From NCBI RefSeq assembly GCF_002072175.1, contig NZ_MVIV01000003.1, forward strand, positions 1 to 64,000: a DNA stretch of 64,000 bases, given 5' to 3'. The DNA comes from Actinomyces gaoshouyii (GTDB lineage Bacteria > Actinomycetota > Actinomycetes > Actinomycetales > Actinomycetaceae). How positions within the stretch are numbered: position 1 is the first letter of the stretch; each line of letters opens with the position of its first letter. A program made the translations under genes and the position numbers. This document shows positions 28,438-42,960 of the stretch, piece after piece. The notes below the pieces were generated by a model that did no database searches, was not told where the DNA came from, and worked only from the letters and a program-made list of their open reading frames with translations.

Positions 28438-29379
28438 TCAGTACCAGTTGGTGGCCTCGGAGTGGGCCCAAGCGGCGCAGGGGTTGCCGTAGCGCTCCTT
28501 GATGTAGCCCAGACCCCACTTGATCTGGGTAGTGGGGTTGGAGGCCCAGTCACTGGACACCGAGCCCATCTTCTCACCGGGCAGGGACTGCGGGATCCCA
28601 TAGGCCCCGGATGAGGGGTTGACGGCCTGGTAGTCCCACTGGGACTCGCGGGTCCACAGGTTGTCGAGGCAGGCGTACTGGTCCTCGCCCCAGCCATAGG
28701 AGGACAGCAGGGCCTTTCCGATCGCCTGGGCGGAGGCCTTCGTCTTGCCGTCGCCCGCCTGGGCGATGGCAACGTCCTGGGGGGTGCCCTTGCCGACGAC
28801 GACGACCTCGTCGACGCGCTTGGTGACGGCGACGCTCGAGACCATCTCGCGGGAGATCTCCTGGCCGTCGACGCTGACGACACGGTAGGTGACGCGGGTG
28901 ACACCGTCGACGCCGGCGGTCTCGATCTTCTTCTCCCCGGCGGCGAGGCCGACGCTCTCCTTCTGCGAGGATGTGTGCGGGTCGGCAACGTCCTCGGTGA
29001 GGGTGGAGACAGTCTCGGTGCCCGTGGTGGTGACGGCGCCGCTCGGATCACTGGAGGACGCGCCGGCGGAGGCGTCCTGAGAGGATGCCTCCTCGCTGAC
29101 AGTGGATCCGAGCGCGGCCATCGCGGGAGATCCGGAGTCGTCGGCGGTGTCCTCGTGGGCATTGACGGCGGCCCAGGCGCTCCCGGAGACGGCGATCGAC
29201 AGTGCGGTGGCGACGCCACCGGCCCTCATCATGACGGGGGCCATCGAGGTGCGCGCGGGGCCCTCGGCTCGCCTGCGGCCGTGGCCCGCGCTGCGATCCG
29301 AGGCCAGGGACCGGGCTGCGAGCGCTCCGAGTTCGGTGAAAGTGGTGCTCAGGGAACTACTGTCGGAGTGACGACCCAC
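28438..29379 (-). CDS. Secreted G5-domain lytic transglycosylase-like protein (third copy)
   Basis: 313 residues from a GTG with AGGAAG 8 nt upstream. The ~50-residue cytoplasmic N-terminus is longer than in its paralogues. A hydrophobic export segment lies at ~53-70 and a G5 domain at ~140-200 ('GEKKIETAGVDGVTRVTYRV'). The C-terminal SLT-like domain has 'CLDNLWTRESQWDYQAVN', 'SGAYGIPQSLPGEKM' and 'GYIKERYGNPCAAW'. It is the most diverged of the three G5 neighbours. Expected to act in the cell wall. Confidence 0.87.
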   Translation of the reverse strand: MGRHSDSSSLSTTFTELGALAARSLASDRSAGHGRRRAEGPARTSMAPVMMRAGGVATALSIAVSGSAWAAVNAHEDTADDSGSPAMAALGSTVSEEASSQDASAGASSSDPSGAVTTTGTETVSTLTEDVADPHTSSQKESVGLAAGEKKIETAGVDGVTRVTYRVVSVDGQEISREMVSSVAVTKRVDEVVVVGKGTPQDVAIAQAGDGKTKASAQAIGKALLSSYGWGEDQYACLDNLWTRESQWDYQAVNPSSGAYGIPQSLPGEKMGSVSSDWASNPTTQIKWGLGYIKERYGNPCAAWAHSEATNWY

Positions 29380-29413
29380 GGTATCGACTTCCTATCATTC
29401 GGGGACAGGTGCC

Positions 29414-29443
29414 ACGCTAGCCGACACCCCGTCTTGTGGGCAA
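29414..29443 (-). promoter_or_regulatory. Candidate promoter of the third G5 gene
   Basis: TTGCCC at 29438-29443 and TAGCGT at 29414-29419 are 18 bp apart, the best-formed of the three G5 promoters. I looked here for a ydaO-type c-di-AMP riboswitch and did not recognise one. Confidence 0.55.
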
Positions 29444-29543
29444 TGCTCCTCATCACATCGCCCCCGCCGCGACCTGATCGTTCAATGAGGGTCATCGGTC
29501 CTTGGGCGCATGCGCCTTGACAGGCCCGGGACCAGCGGCACCC

Positions 29544-30506
29544 TCAGCGCGAGGCCGGCGCCGCGCTGGGCCAGTGCCCGTAGACCTCGATGGTCGTGCT
29601 CTCGAGGCGCTCGCACATGGCGCGCTCGTCCAGGCCCCGCTGCTCGGCGAGGAAGCGGACGGTGTCCCCCATGAGGTAGCCGGCGTTGGGACGGCCGCGC
29701 CATGCCTTGGGCGGCAGGTAAGGGGCGTCGGTCTCCACGAGGAGGAGGTCGTCGGGCAGGGCGGCGACGGCGTCGCGCAGCGCGCCGTTGGAGGGGTAGG
29801 TGAGGGGGCCGGCGATGGAGGCGTACCAGTGGTTCTCCACGCAGGCCCGGGCGAGTGCCGCCCCGCCGCTGAAGCAGTGGAGCACCGTGCGCTCGGGGGC
29901 GCCGTCGGCCAGGAGGATCCCGACGCAGTCCTCGTGGGCGTCGCGGTCGTGGATCTGCAGGGGCAGGTCGAGCTCCTTGGCCAGGGCGATGTGGGCTCGG
30001 AAGGCCTCGCGCTGGACGGCGGCACCGCGCTCACCGGTGCGGAAGAGGTCCATGCCGGTCTCCCCCACGGCGACGACGGCGGCCCCCGCTCCTCGGATGA
30101 GCGCCTCGAGGCGGCTCATGGCCTCGTCGAGGGGCTCGGCGTGGTGCTTCTCGACTCGCGGCTCCAGGCCGTCGGGCCCCGTTTCGCGCACCCCCGCGTG
30201 CAGAACGGCCTCGTTGGGGTGGATGGCCAGCGCCACGCGCACCCCGGGCAGATCGCGGGCCAGGCCCAGCGAGCCCTCCCAGGTGGGCGTCTCGCAGGCG
30301 GAGGTGATGATGCGGGTGATGCCGCGCTCCGCGGCCCGCTCGACGAGCTCGGCCGCGCTCAGCGGCGCATCAGCCCCGGGACCACTGGGCGCCAACCCGG
30401 GCACGGGCAGGTGCGTGTGGTTGTCGGTGACGGGCGCCGCCAGGGGCGCGACTGCGTCGGCGGGCGGCCAGGACCGCTCCCCAGGGCCGCGGTGAGAGCG
30501 GCTCAT
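29544..30506 (-). CDS. tatD: TatD-family metal-dependent hydrolase
   Basis: 320 residues, TIM-barrel hydrolase. Metal ligands are in place: H30 and H32 in 'DNHTHLP', Glu in 'VGETGMD', His in 'IHDRDAHED', His in 'LHCFSGG', and Asp in '[10 protein letters not shown]'. TatD proteins are 3'-5' DNases or D-aminoacyl-tRNA-like hydrolases; the physiological substrate in actinobacteria is not settled. The start overlaps the metG stop by 4 nt, so they are coupled. A ~25-residue N-terminal extension precedes the barrel. Confidence 0.93.
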   Translation of the reverse strand: MSRSHRGPGERSWPPADAVAPLAAPVTDNHTHLPVPGLAPSGPGADAPLSAAELVERAAERGITRIITSACETPTWEGSLGLARDLPGVRVALAIHPNEAVLHAGVRETGPDGLEPRVEKHHAEPLDEAMSRLEALIRGAGAAVVAVGETGMDLFRTGERGAAVQREAFRAHIALAKELDLPLQIHDRDAHEDCVGILLADGAPERTVLHCFSGGAALARACVENHWYASIAGPLTYPSNGALRDAVAALPDDLLLVETDAPYLPPKAWRGRPNAGYLMGDTVRFLAEQRGLDERAMCERLESTTIEVYGHWPSAAPASR

Positions 30507-32362
30507 GCCCCGGTGACGTCATCGGGGGCGGAGTCGGCGTAGCGGGCCAGCTCCTGCTCAACGATGGACTCGTCGAGCTTGGCGAATACGGGGGCGGGCT
30601 TGGCGATCGGGATGCCGACGGCGACCTTGTGCCTCCCCCAGGTCGGCGCCCCGGTGTAGTCGCCGGTGATGATGGGGTAGCCGGTGCGCCCGTCGAAGTC
30701 GGCGGGCAGGACCTCGGGGTCGAGCTCGTCCGCCTCCTCGATGCGCGGCATGGGGGCGATCCGACCTGCGCCGCCCAGGACGCGGTCGACGTCGTTGGCG
30801 GCGTGTGGCAGGAAGGGCGAGAGCATGAGGTTGAGATCGGCGACCGCCTGGGCGAGGGTGTGCAGGATGGTCGCGAGCCGCGCCTGGGTGGCCTCGTCCT
30901 CGCCCTTGAGCTTGAAGGGCTGGGTGTCGGCGATGTACTTGTTCACCTCCCCCACCAGGCGCATCGCCTCGGCGAGGGCGGCCTTCTGCCGGTGGGCGCG
31001 GATGAGGTCGCCGACGGCGTCGAACCCGGCCTCGATGGCGTCCAGGAGCGCAGTGTCCTCTTCGGCCCACTCGCCGGGGGCGGGGATGGCGCCGAAGCGC
31101 TTGTGGATCATGGTGGCGGTGCGGTTGACGAGGTTGCCCCAGCCGGCGACGAGCTCGGAATTGGTGCGGCGCACGAACTCGGCCCAGGTGAAGTCGGCGT
31201 CGGCGGTCTCAGGACCTGCGGCGCAGATGAAGTAGCGCAGGGCGTCGGCCTGGTAGCGCTCCAGGAAGTCGCGCACGTAGATGACGATGCCGTGGGAGGA
31301 GGAGAACTTCTTGCCCTCCATGGTGAGGAATTCGCTGGAGACCACCTCGGTGGGCAGGTTGAGCGCGCCGAGCGCTCCGGGGCCGACGCCGGGCAGGCCT
31401 GCGCGGCTGCCCTGACCGTTGTAGCCGAGCAGCTCGGCGGGCCAGATCTGGGAGTGGAAGACGATGTTGTCCTTGCCCATGAAGTAGTAGGACAGGGCAT
31501 TGGGGTCGGCCCACCACCGCTTCCATGCCTCGGCGTCGCCGGTGCGGCGCGCCCATTCGATGGAGGCGGACAGGTAGCCGATGACGGCGTCGAACCAGAC
31601 GTAGAGGCGCTTGGAGGGCTGGTCCTCCCAGCCGGGAACGGGGATGCCCCAGTCGATGTCGCGCGTCATGGCGCGGGGGCGGATCTCGGCCAGGATGTTC
31701 TTGGAGAAGCGGATGACGTTGGGGCGCCACGTGCCCGAGGCCTCGCGCTCGTCGAGCCAGTCGCCCAGGGCGTCGGCCAGGGCGGGCAGGTCGAGGAAGT
31801 AGTGGGTGGAGTCGATGAACTCGGGGGTCTCGCCGTTGATCCGCGAGTGCGGGTTGATCAGGTCGGTGGGGTCGAGCTGGTTGCCGCAGGTGTCGCACTG
31901 GTCGCCGCGGGCGCCGTCGGCGCCGCAGATCGGGCAGGTGCCCTCGATGTAGCGGTCGGGCAGAGTACGGCCGGTCGAGGGGCTGATGGCGGAGCGGGTG
32001 ACCTGCTCGACCATGTAGCCGTTGTCCCGCACAGTACGGAACATCTCCTGGACCACCCGGTAGTGGTTGCCCGCCGTCGTGCGGGTGAAGAGGTCGTAGG
32101 ACAGGCCGAGGGCGACGAGGTCCTCGACGATGAGCCGGTTGTTGCGGTCGGCGAGCTCACGGGCGCTCACGCCCTCGGCATCCGCGGCCACGAGGATGGG
32201 GGTGCCGTGCTCATCAGTGCCCGAGACCATGAGGACGTCGTGCCCGGCCATGCGCATGTAGCGGGAGAAGACGTCGGAGGGGACACCGAAACCGGCGACG
32301 TGGCCGATGTGGCGGGGGCCGTTGGCGTAGGGCCAGGCGACGGCGGACAGGATGTGGCTCAT
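30503..32362 (-). CDS. metG: Methionyl-tRNA synthetase
   Basis: 619 residues, class I synthetase. The 'HIGH' motif is at 18-21. A zinc-binding insertion has '[18 protein letters not shown]'. The KMSKS equivalent is 'GKKFSSSHG', a common variant. An anticodon-binding helical domain follows, and no dimerisation (Trbp111) tail is present. The ATG at 32362 has no ribosome-binding site, but TAGGCT ends 6 nt upstream, so the mRNA is probably leaderless. First gene of the metG-tatD pair. Confidence 0.97.
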   Translation of the reverse strand: MSHILSAVAWPYANGPRHIGHVAGFGVPSDVFSRYMRMAGHDVLMVSGTDEHGTPILVAADAEGVSARELADRNNRLIVEDLVALGLSYDLFTRTTAGNHYRVVQEMFRTVRDNGYMVEQVTRSAISPSTGRTLPDRYIEGTCPICGADGARGDQCDTCGNQLDPTDLINPHSRINGETPEFIDSTHYFLDLPALADALGDWLDEREASGTWRPNVIRFSKNILAEIRPRAMTRDIDWGIPVPGWEDQPSKRLYVWFDAVIGYLSASIEWARRTGDAEAWKRWWADPNALSYYFMGKDNIVFHSQIWPAELLGYNGQGSRAGLPGVGPGALGALNLPTEVVSSEFLTMEGKKFSSSHGIVIYVRDFLERYQADALRYFICAAGPETADADFTWAEFVRRTNSELVAGWGNLVNRTATMIHKRFGAIPAPGEWAEEDTALLDAIEAGFDAVGDLIRAHRQKAALAEAMRLVGEVNKYIADTQPFKLKGEDEATQARLATILHTLAQAVADLNLMLSPFLPHAANDVDRVLGGAGRIAPMPRIEEADELDPEVLPADFDGRTGYPIITGDYTGAPTWGRHKVAVGIPIAKPAPVFAKLDESIVEQELARYADSAPDDVTGA

Positions 32363-32368
32363 GGGCCA

Positions 32369-32374
32369 AGCCTA
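32369..32374 (-). promoter_or_regulatory. Leaderless-type -10 element of metG
   Basis: TAGGCT on the minus strand, 6 nt before the ATG. No clear -35. Confidence 0.5.
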
Positions 32375-32520
32375 TCCGCTCGTGCGCGCGGCGCCGTATG
32401 GTGGTATCGGGGCGCTAGGAGCGCCTGGCTCTCCACTGCGCCCACTGGCACCGCCAACATCACCGGCGCCACAGTCCAGCGGGCATCCGTAGGGCGGTCC
32501 CACGACGATGAGAAGCAGTC

Positions 32521-33237
32521 ATGTCCCAGTCCCCCGCTCCATCCTCGACGCCTTTCGGCCCGACGGGAGGTTCCTGGTCGTCCGGGCCCGGGGCACCCGT
32601 CGCGCCGCCGGAACCCTACGGGGGCTACCAGGCCGCCCATCCGGGCGGCTACCCAGGAGTGGCGCCGGGGTACGGCATGCCCTGGCGGCCCCCGGCGGTC
32701 AAGAGCATGACGGCTCCCTGGGTTCTCCTGGCCTCCGGGGTGATCATGATCGTCGTGGCGATCGTCGGCATCATCCTCAGTCTCGGCGCCTTCGCGAGAA
32801 CGGTGTCGCTGGAACCGCTGGACCCGGACGGAACCACCACTGCCGCCCTGGAGGGCGGGAAGGACTACGGCCTGTTCGGCGACGGCTACGCGAGTTGCGA
32901 CATCACTGGCCCGGGCGCCGTTGAGGAGCGCTCCGTGACGGGCTCCGTGACCGTCAATGACAAGTCCGAGCTGCTGATCCTGACGCCCAGCGCCTCGGGC
33001 ATGTACACCTTCGAGTGCAGTGGGAGCGCGCAATCCCTCGCGTTGGGCGACGCGGCGACGGTCTCGGGCATGTTCTGGGGAGTCGGAGGCTTCCTCGGGG
33101 CCCTCTTCCTGGGCGGCGCGGGATTGATCGTCTTCATCATCGGGATCGTCTGGGTGGCGACGCGCGGTGCGTCGAATCGGAGGGCCCGGGCGCTTCTCGG
33201 CCCAGCCGCCGAGCCGTCCGGCGGCGCAACCGTCTGA
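32521..33237 (+). CDS. Two-helix membrane protein, function unknown
   Basis: 238 residues. A Pro/Gly/Tyr-rich cytoplasmic N-terminus (~1-60), one membrane helix (~66-90), an extracytoplasmic domain of ~95 residues with two Cys in 'YASCDITGPG' and 'YTFECSGSA' that could pair, a second helix (~182-212), and a basic tail. Similar architecture is common among uncharacterised actinobacterial envelope proteins; I cannot name the family. GAGAAG precedes the ATG. It is divergent from metG and convergent with rsmI. Confidence 0.75.
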   Translation: MSQSPAPSSTPFGPTGGSWSSGPGAPVAPPEPYGGYQAAHPGGYPGVAPGYGMPWRPPAVKSMTAPWVLLASGVIMIVVAIVGIILSLGAFARTVSLEPLDPDGTTTAALEGGKDYGLFGDGYASCDITGPGAVEERSVTGSVTVNDKSELLILTPSASGMYTFECSGSAQSLALGDAATVSGMFWGVGGFLGALFLGGAGLIVFIIGIVWVATRGASNRRARALLGPAAEPSGGATV

Positions 33238-33325
33238 GGGCCTCCCGGGGCACCCGGGGCTCTCGGGCAATCCGGGCCCTCGGCGGCCGTCAACCGGCCG
33301 TGTCACCGGCCGGGCGCGAGGCTTG

Positions 33326-34282
33326 TCACCGCCGGAGCGCCAGGGCGCGCTGGTAGACCGCGTTGGGCCGCAGCCCGCTGCCACGCGCCGCCTTGGCGGC
33401 TGCTTCTTTCAGGCGCATGCCCCCGTCGGCCAGTGCCAGCGCCTCCGCAGCGGCCTGCTCGGGATCGGCCGCACGCTGCGGGGCCCCGGCGACGACGAGC
33501 ACGATCTCCCCGAGCACCTCACTGGCCGTAGAGGCGGCGAGCTCGGCGAGCGTGGCCCGGCGCACCTCCTCGTGGGTCTTGGTGAGCTCGCGGCACAGCG
33601 CGGCGGGACGCTCGGGGCCGAAGGCCTCGACCATCGCCTCGAGGGTCGCGTGGACACGGCGTGGGGACTCGAAGAGAACCATGGTGCGCCGCTCATCGGC
33701 GAGCTCGGCCAGGGCCCGGCCCCGCTCCCCCTGCTTGCGGGGCAGGAAGCCCTCGAAGCAGAAGCGATCGGAGGCCAGGCCCGAGACAGCCAGAGCGGTG
33801 AGGACGGCCGAGGGCCCGGGGGCGGCGCTCACGGGCACGCCCGCCTCGGCGGCGGCCACGACGAGCCGGTAGCCGGGGTCGGAGACGGACGGCATTCCGG
33901 CGTCGGAGACCATGACGACGCTCCGCCCGGACTGGGCGGCCTCGATGAGCTCGCCGGTCCGCTGGGCCTCATTGTGCTCGTGGTACGCCACTGTCCTGCC
34001 GCCGATGCGCAAGCCGAGCCGTTGGGCGAGAGCCTTGACCCGCCGGGTGTCCTCGGCCGCGACGATGTCCGCCTCCTCCAGGGCCCGGCGCAGTCGGGCG
34101 GAAGCATCGCCGGCGTTCCCGATGGGGGTAGCGGCCAGGAGGATCTCACCGCGCCGTGGGGCATCGGCCCCCGGCTCGGCGGGGCCGGTCGCGCCCGCCT
34201 CACCGACTCCGCCGGCAGCATCGCGCGGATGGGCCTCGTGATCGGTCTCATGGGCACCCGGGGGCGCGGTGACGTCGCTCAT
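33326..34282 (-). CDS. rsmI: 16S rRNA (cytidine1402-2'-O)-methyltransferase
   Basis: 318 residues, tetrapyrrole-methylase fold. Hallmarks: '[14 protein letters not shown]', 'VAAEDTRR', '[20 protein letters not shown]' and '[12 protein letters not shown]'. RsmI methylates the ribose of C1402 in the decoding centre with SAM. An acidic ~45-residue N-terminal extension precedes the domain. The ATG at 34282 lies 6 nt after a CATACT -10 on its own strand. Divergent from pmt with only 36 bp between start codons, an arrangement conserved in actinobacteria. Confidence 0.95.
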   Translation of the reverse strand: MSDVTAPPGAHETDHEAHPRDAAGGVGEAGATGPAEPGADAPRRGEILLAATPIGNAGDASARLRRALEEADIVAAEDTRRVKALAQRLGLRIGGRTVAYHEHNEAQRTGELIEAAQSGRSVVMVSDAGMPSVSDPGYRLVVAAAEAGVPVSAAPGPSAVLTALAVSGLASDRFCFEGFLPRKQGERGRALAELADERRTMVLFESPRRVHATLEAMVEAFGPERPAALCRELTKTHEEVRRATLAELAASTASEVLGEIVLVVAGAPQRAADPEQAAAEALALADGGMRLKEAAAKAARGSGLRPNAVYQRALALRR

Positions 34283-34288
34283 GGGCCC

Positions 34289-34312
34289 AGTATGGCGCTC
34301 CCCCTTTAGACT
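34289..34312. promoter_or_regulatory. Back-to-back leaderless promoters of rsmI and pmt
   Basis: CATACT on the minus strand (34289-34294) ends 6 nt before the rsmI ATG, and TAGACT on the plus strand (34307-34312) ends 6 nt before the pmt GTG. Neither gene has a ribosome-binding site in the 36-bp gap, so both mRNAs probably begin at the start codon. Confidence 0.6.
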
Positions 34313-34318
34313 CGCCCG

Positions 34319-36256
34319 GTGACTGATAACAGGCATGACCTTCCCGACACCCCTGAGGTCGGGCCCCTGCCGTCGCCGGGCGCCGTCGAGGCGGCAGTCC
34401 CGGCCGCGAGCGCCCCTGGGGCCGAGAGCGTCTCGCCTCGCGAGGAGTTGGCGCGCTGGGCGGCCGGCAAGCGGCCTGCACCCACGGCGCCCACGGCACC
34501 CACGGCTACTCCCCTCATGGACAACCGCTCGGGGGACGTCCTTCGGGCGCGCCTCGGGCTGCGCCCCACCTCCTGGGCGCTCGCCGCCTCCCTGCGCATC
34601 AATGGCTGGGCAGTCACCGCGATCGTCACCCTGCTGGCCGCGGTCACGCGCTTCGTGGGCCTGTCGCACCCGCGGGGCCTCATGTTCGACGAGATCTATT
34701 ACGTCAAGGAGGGCTACGCGCTCTGGCACGTGGGCTACGAGGCCGAATGGAAGGAGGGGGCCGACGCCCTCTTCGCCACGGGCGACGTCGCCCACGCCCT
34801 GACCACGAAGCCCTCCTACGTCGTCCACCCCGAGCTCGGGAAGTGGCTCATCGGCTCCGGCATGGAGATCTTCGGCGTCAATTCCTTCGGCTGGCGGTTC
34901 ATGCCGGCGCTGGCCGGCGTGCTCACCGTTCTCCTCGTCACGCGGATCATGATGCGGCTCACCCACTCGCCTCTCCTGGCCGGTCTGGCGGGCTTCTTCC
35001 TGGCCATCGACGGGATCGGGATCACTGAGTCCCGGATCGCCCTCCTCGACAACTTCATCGGCCTGTTCGCGACCTGCGCCCTGTATTGCCTCGTGCGCGA
35101 CCGCCAGTGGATGCGCGAGCGGCTCGCCCGGGGGCTCGCCGATCGTCCCGCGGGCAGCACCGCTCCCCTGCTCCTATGGCGGCCGTGGCTGCTGGCGACG
35201 GCGATCAGCCTGGGCCTGACCTGCTCGATCAAGTGGTCGGGCCTCTATCTGCTCGCCGCAGTGGGGGTCCTGGTGGTGGTCTGGGATGTCTGCGCGCTGC
35301 GCGCGGTGAGAGCGCGCTCGTGGCACACGGCAGGCTTCCTCGGCAGGGGGTTGCAGGACTTCCTCTACCTGGTTCCCACGGCACTCGTCGTGTACGTGGC
35401 CGGCTGGTTCTCCTGGTTCGCCCACTCGGAGGCCTTCAACCGCGATTGGGCCGCGCAGCGGCGCGAGACCGGCCAGATGTTGCCTCGGTCCTGGATGCCG
35501 GACTCTCTCAACAGCCTTCTCGATTACCACATCCGGATGTACCGCTTCCACGTGGGCCTGGACAGCAGTCACCCGTACATGTCGAAGCCGCTCTCCTGGT
35601 TGGTGCAGATGCGCCCGACGCTCTTCTACTACCCCCCCAAAGAGCAGTTGGGCTCGTCCTGCGGCTCCGACCACTGCGTGGAGGCGATCTCCGCGATCGG
35701 GAACATCCCGGTGTGGTGGTTCGGTATCGGCGCACTCGCCGTCGTCATCACGGTAGCGGTGGCTCGCCGTGACTGGAGGATGTGGGTGCCGCTTATCGGC
35801 TACGTGGGCCTCTACCTTCCGTGGTTCCAGTACCCCGATCGCACGATCTTCTCCTTCTACACCGTGGCCTTCGTGCCGTGCGTCGTCATGGTGCTCGCTC
35901 TCGCGCTGGGCTCGCTGTCCGGGATGATCCCGCCACTGCCGGGCTCGGCGGCCGCGCGAGATGAGGAGTACGCCGTTATCGCGGGGACGACGGGCCCCGG
36001 CCTGCCGGCGCCCCGGGGCGTAATCGCCCGATTCCTGGGCTTCGGCAGGTGGCGAGGTATCGCAAACCCCAGTTTCCTGACTGAGGAATGGATCGGAGTC
36101 TCAGGATGGCGGCTGCGGTACGAGGGGCTTGCCGCGATGGGCGTCGTCGTGCTCCTCGCCGTTGCCTTCGGGCTGCTGTGGTGGCCCCTGTGGACCGGCC
36201 AGACAATCAGTTACGACTTCTGGTACTGGCATATGTGGTTCCAGAGCTGGATCTGA
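34319..36256 (+). CDS. pmt: Protein O-mannosyltransferase (GT39, Pmt)
   Basis: 645 residues with about ten membrane helices. The first extracytoplasmic loop has the catalytic-type '[15 protein letters not shown]' (Asp-Glu), followed by '[12 protein letters not shown]', which marks GT39. The family transfers mannose from polyprenyl-phosphate-mannose to Ser/Thr of secreted proteins coupled to Sec export. A ~65-residue disordered cytoplasmic N-terminus precedes the first helix, and 'SCGSDHC' may form a disulfide outside. The GTG start is leaderless. The secreted Ser/Thr-rich proteins of this window, such as the Fn3 protein and G5 enzymes, are plausible substrates (inference). Confidence 0.95.
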   Translation: MTDNRHDLPDTPEVGPLPSPGAVEAAVPAASAPGAESVSPREELARWAAGKRPAPTAPTAPTATPLMDNRSGDVLRARLGLRPTSWALAASLRINGWAVTAIVTLLAAVTRFVGLSHPRGLMFDEIYYVKEGYALWHVGYEAEWKEGADALFATGDVAHALTTKPSYVVHPELGKWLIGSGMEIFGVNSFGWRFMPALAGVLTVLLVTRIMMRLTHSPLLAGLAGFFLAIDGIGITESRIALLDNFIGLFATCALYCLVRDRQWMRERLARGLADRPAGSTAPLLLWRPWLLATAISLGLTCSIKWSGLYLLAAVGVLVVVWDVCALRAVRARSWHTAGFLGRGLQDFLYLVPTALVVYVAGWFSWFAHSEAFNRDWAAQRRETGQMLPRSWMPDSLNSLLDYHIRMYRFHVGLDSSHPYMSKPLSWLVQMRPTLFYYPPKEQLGSSCGSDHCVEAISAIGNIPVWWFGIGALAVVITVAVARRDWRMWVPLIGYVGLYLPWFQYPDRTIFSFYTVAFVPCVVMVLALALGSLSGMIPPLPGSAAARDEEYAVIAGTTGPGLPAPRGVIARFLGFGRWRGIANPSFLTEEWIGVSGWRLRYEGLAAMGVVVLLAVAFGLLWWPLWTGQTISYDFWYWHMWFQSWI

Positions 36257-36391
36257 TCCGGCAAGGCGCGAGGAGGGCCCTGGACCGCCCGTGCAGGGTC
36301 TCGTGAGGTCCTGGGCCCTGGGTGGATTGTCGACGCCTGTGTCAGGCCGCCGCTTGACGTGGACGATGTCGTCAGTGCCTGCCGCCGCGCC

Positions 36392-36661
36392 TCAGATGCC
36401 ACGGCCCCGGAACAGCACAATGGCCGCAGCGAACAGGGCAACCGTCCAGGCGATGAGGGCGGCGGCCACCGCCCAGGGGCCGATGAGCTCCGACGGGGCG
36501 GGCCAGTACACTCCCCGGCGACTCTCCGGCCACCTGAAGAGCCACGGCATAAGACCTGCTTGGCGCCCGACGAGACCACTGCCAGCGCCCCGGTTGTGGT
36601 GCGCTTGGTCGGACCAGCACCCGGATCCGGTCGTGACGGGCCGGCGCCCCACAACGACCAC
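36392..36661 (-). CDS. Possible small membrane protein
   Basis: 89 codons from a GTG, or 52 from an internal ATG at 36550. The C-terminal half reads as a real membrane segment: 'WPAPSELIGPWAVAAALIAW' runs into a hydrophobic stretch and ends with Arg-rich residues. The region before the internal ATG is not protein-like, so the shorter form may be the true one. It fills most of the gap between pmt and the rRNA operon. No family recognised. Confidence 0.35.
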   Translation of the reverse strand: MVVVGRRPVTTGSGCWSDQAHHNRGAGSGLVGRQAGLMPWLFRWPESRRGVYWPAPSELIGPWAVAAALIAWTVALFAAAIVLFRGRGI

Positions 36662-36784
36662 AAGACGCGCCCTCGCCCATCATGGTGAACCAACCACCCC
36701 CCACCCCCACCCCGCGCGCGGGCGGGTGGGGTAATGCCGCGAAGGGCGTGTGCGTGTGGGTGGGTGTGTGGGAGAACAAAACAA

Positions 36785-36857
36785 CAACACAAAAAACAAG
36801 AAAGAGAACAGGGAGACCCCACCAACACACCCTTACGGGCGCGCAGGAGGTCTCCCC
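36785..36857 (-). terminator. Intrinsic terminator of the rRNA operon
   Basis: GGGAGACC at 36811-36818 pairs with GGTCTCCC at 36849-36856. On the transcribed strand the stem is followed by a U-rich run (the complement is A-rich at 36785-36810). It lies about 20 nt past the 5S 3' end. Confidence 0.75.
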
Positions 36858-36874
36858 GCTCTCTTCCAAGCAAG

Positions 36875-36996
36875 TACCCGGCAGTGTCCTACTCTCCCGC
36901 CCCTTAACAAGGACAGTACCATCGGCGCTGGGGGTCTTAGCTTCCGGGTTCGGAAAGGAAAACCGGGCGTGGCTCCCCCGCTATGACCACCGGGAC
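36875..36996 (-). rRNA. rrf: 5S ribosomal RNA
   Basis: On the minus strand it contains the conserved 'CCGAACCCGGAAGCTAAG' loop region and 'GAGAGTAGGACACTGCCGGG'. Terminal sequences GTCCCGGTGG and CACTGCCGGG pair to close the molecule. Ends are estimated to within a few nucleotides. Confidence 0.9.
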
Positions 36997-37225
36997 GTCT
37001 CTATACACCACCCACCCACCAATCACCATGGCAGACAGGCTCACATCACCCACCCCCCAACCCCCACACAAAACATGAGGACAAACACAAGAGGGGGCTG
37101 TGGGCTGGTCATGAACCGCATAGTGGGCGCGCCGCCGTATTCTAAACAACTCCGCACACGCACCAACCACCCCTACCCGCCCCACAACAAGGAAACAAGC
37201 AAGAACAAGCCAGCGCGCTAAACAT
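36997..37225 (-). other. 23S-5S spacer with one arm of a processing stem
   Basis: No tRNA is seen. Positions 37100-37131 can pair in the transcript with 40547-40578 of the 16S-23S spacer over 32 bases, so the two would enclose pre-23S rRNA as a processing stem. Confidence 0.6.
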
Positions 37226-42304
<5,079 letters not shown>

Positions 42305-42398
42305 ACCCACAAAACAAACACACCCAACCCACCCCAAACACAAGGCAGACCAAGCGCATCCATCCCATAAGCCAAGCCCAGAAAAAACAAACCAGGCC

Positions 42399-42501
42399 CA
42401 ACCCACACCACCACCCAAAACAGGCAACAGCACAGGCCAAACAAAAAAGCCACAGCAACCAACCCACACCACCACCCAAAACAGGCAACAGCACAAGCCA
42501 A
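42399..42501 (-). repeat. Direct repeat in the rRNA leader, 42-bp units, 61-bp period
   Basis: Copies at 42399-42440 and 42460-42501 differ at one base (CACAGG against CACAAG). The 19 bp between them differs from what follows. Confidence 0.9.
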
Positions 42502-42583
42502 CCACCACAGCACAACCCACCCAAGACACCCAACCAAAAAATCAAGCACCCAGACAGGCCAAAAAATGACATAAACAAGCATG

Positions 42584-42606
42584 ACACACTATCGAGTTCT
42601 CAAACA
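42584..42606 (-). promoter_or_regulatory. rRNA leader motif, antitermination-like
   Basis: On the transcribed strand TTTGAGAACTCGATAGTGTG lies about 70 nt after the promoter. A closely similar GAGAACT-N2-ATAGTG string is, from memory, common in actinobacterial rrn leaders, and the spacer at 40547-40578 has a variant of it. Confidence 0.5.
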
Positions 42607-42670
42607 ACACACCCACCCCACAACAACAACCCCCACAACAAGGGCCACCACCACAAGAAGGCGCTGGAGA

Positions 42671-42699
42671 ATTTTATCGGATCGATACTTGCCGGTCAA
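42671..42699 (-). promoter_or_regulatory. rRNA operon promoter
   Basis: TTGACC (42694-42699 complement) and TAAAAT (42671-42676 complement) are separated by exactly 17 bp. This is among the strongest sigma-70-type matches in the window. Confidence 0.8.
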
Positions 42700-42891
42700 A
42701 TCGAGAGTCCGTGACCCTCATCTCCCATATCGCTCCGAAACTCTCTCCGGTGCTGCCCTCGGGCCCCTCGGGCCCTCGCGGCAACGAAGAGAACTTTAGC
42801 CCGCGACGTCCCCATAAGGTCAAATCCTCCGAGCATGAAGCAGAACACACCCCGTCCCGGTCCCCGCCCGGTGTCCCGGTCCCCGCCCGGT

Positions 42892-42951
42892 CCGCGATCG
42901 ATCGTGAGGGGGCCCGGTCCGCGGACCGGGCCCCCTCACGATCGATCGCGG
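42892..42951. terminator. 60-bp perfect palindrome terminating the malic enzyme gene
   Basis: Arms are exact reverse complements around GGTCCGCGGACC at 42916-42927, the same core as the palindrome at 19062-19131, but with different outer arms (CGATCGATCGTGAGGGGGCC). It starts 10 bp past the malic enzyme stop and separates it from the rRNA promoter. Confidence 0.85.
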
Positions 42952-42960
42952 CCGCTCGCC

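Larger units (their letters stand above)
42305..42670 (-). other. rRNA operon leader
   Basis: About 365 nt between the promoter and 16S, extremely A/C-rich on the plus strand and gene-free. It contains a 42-bp direct repeat at 42399-42440 and 42460-42501 and a conserved leader motif at 42584-42606. Confidence 0.75.

Noticed and set aside
29380-29543. c-di-AMP (ydaO) riboswitch upstream of the G5 genes
   Set aside because: Expected by analogy with other actinobacterial rpf genes, but I could not find the conserved core; only a promoter is supported.
30629-32710. 693-codon open frame antisense to metG
   Set aside because: GC-rich codon bias keeps antisense frames open; the product is low-complexity Gly/Val/Asp-rich and metG is certain.
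42399-42501. CRISPR array
   Set aside because: Only two repeat units, located in an rRNA leader, with no cas genes in the window.
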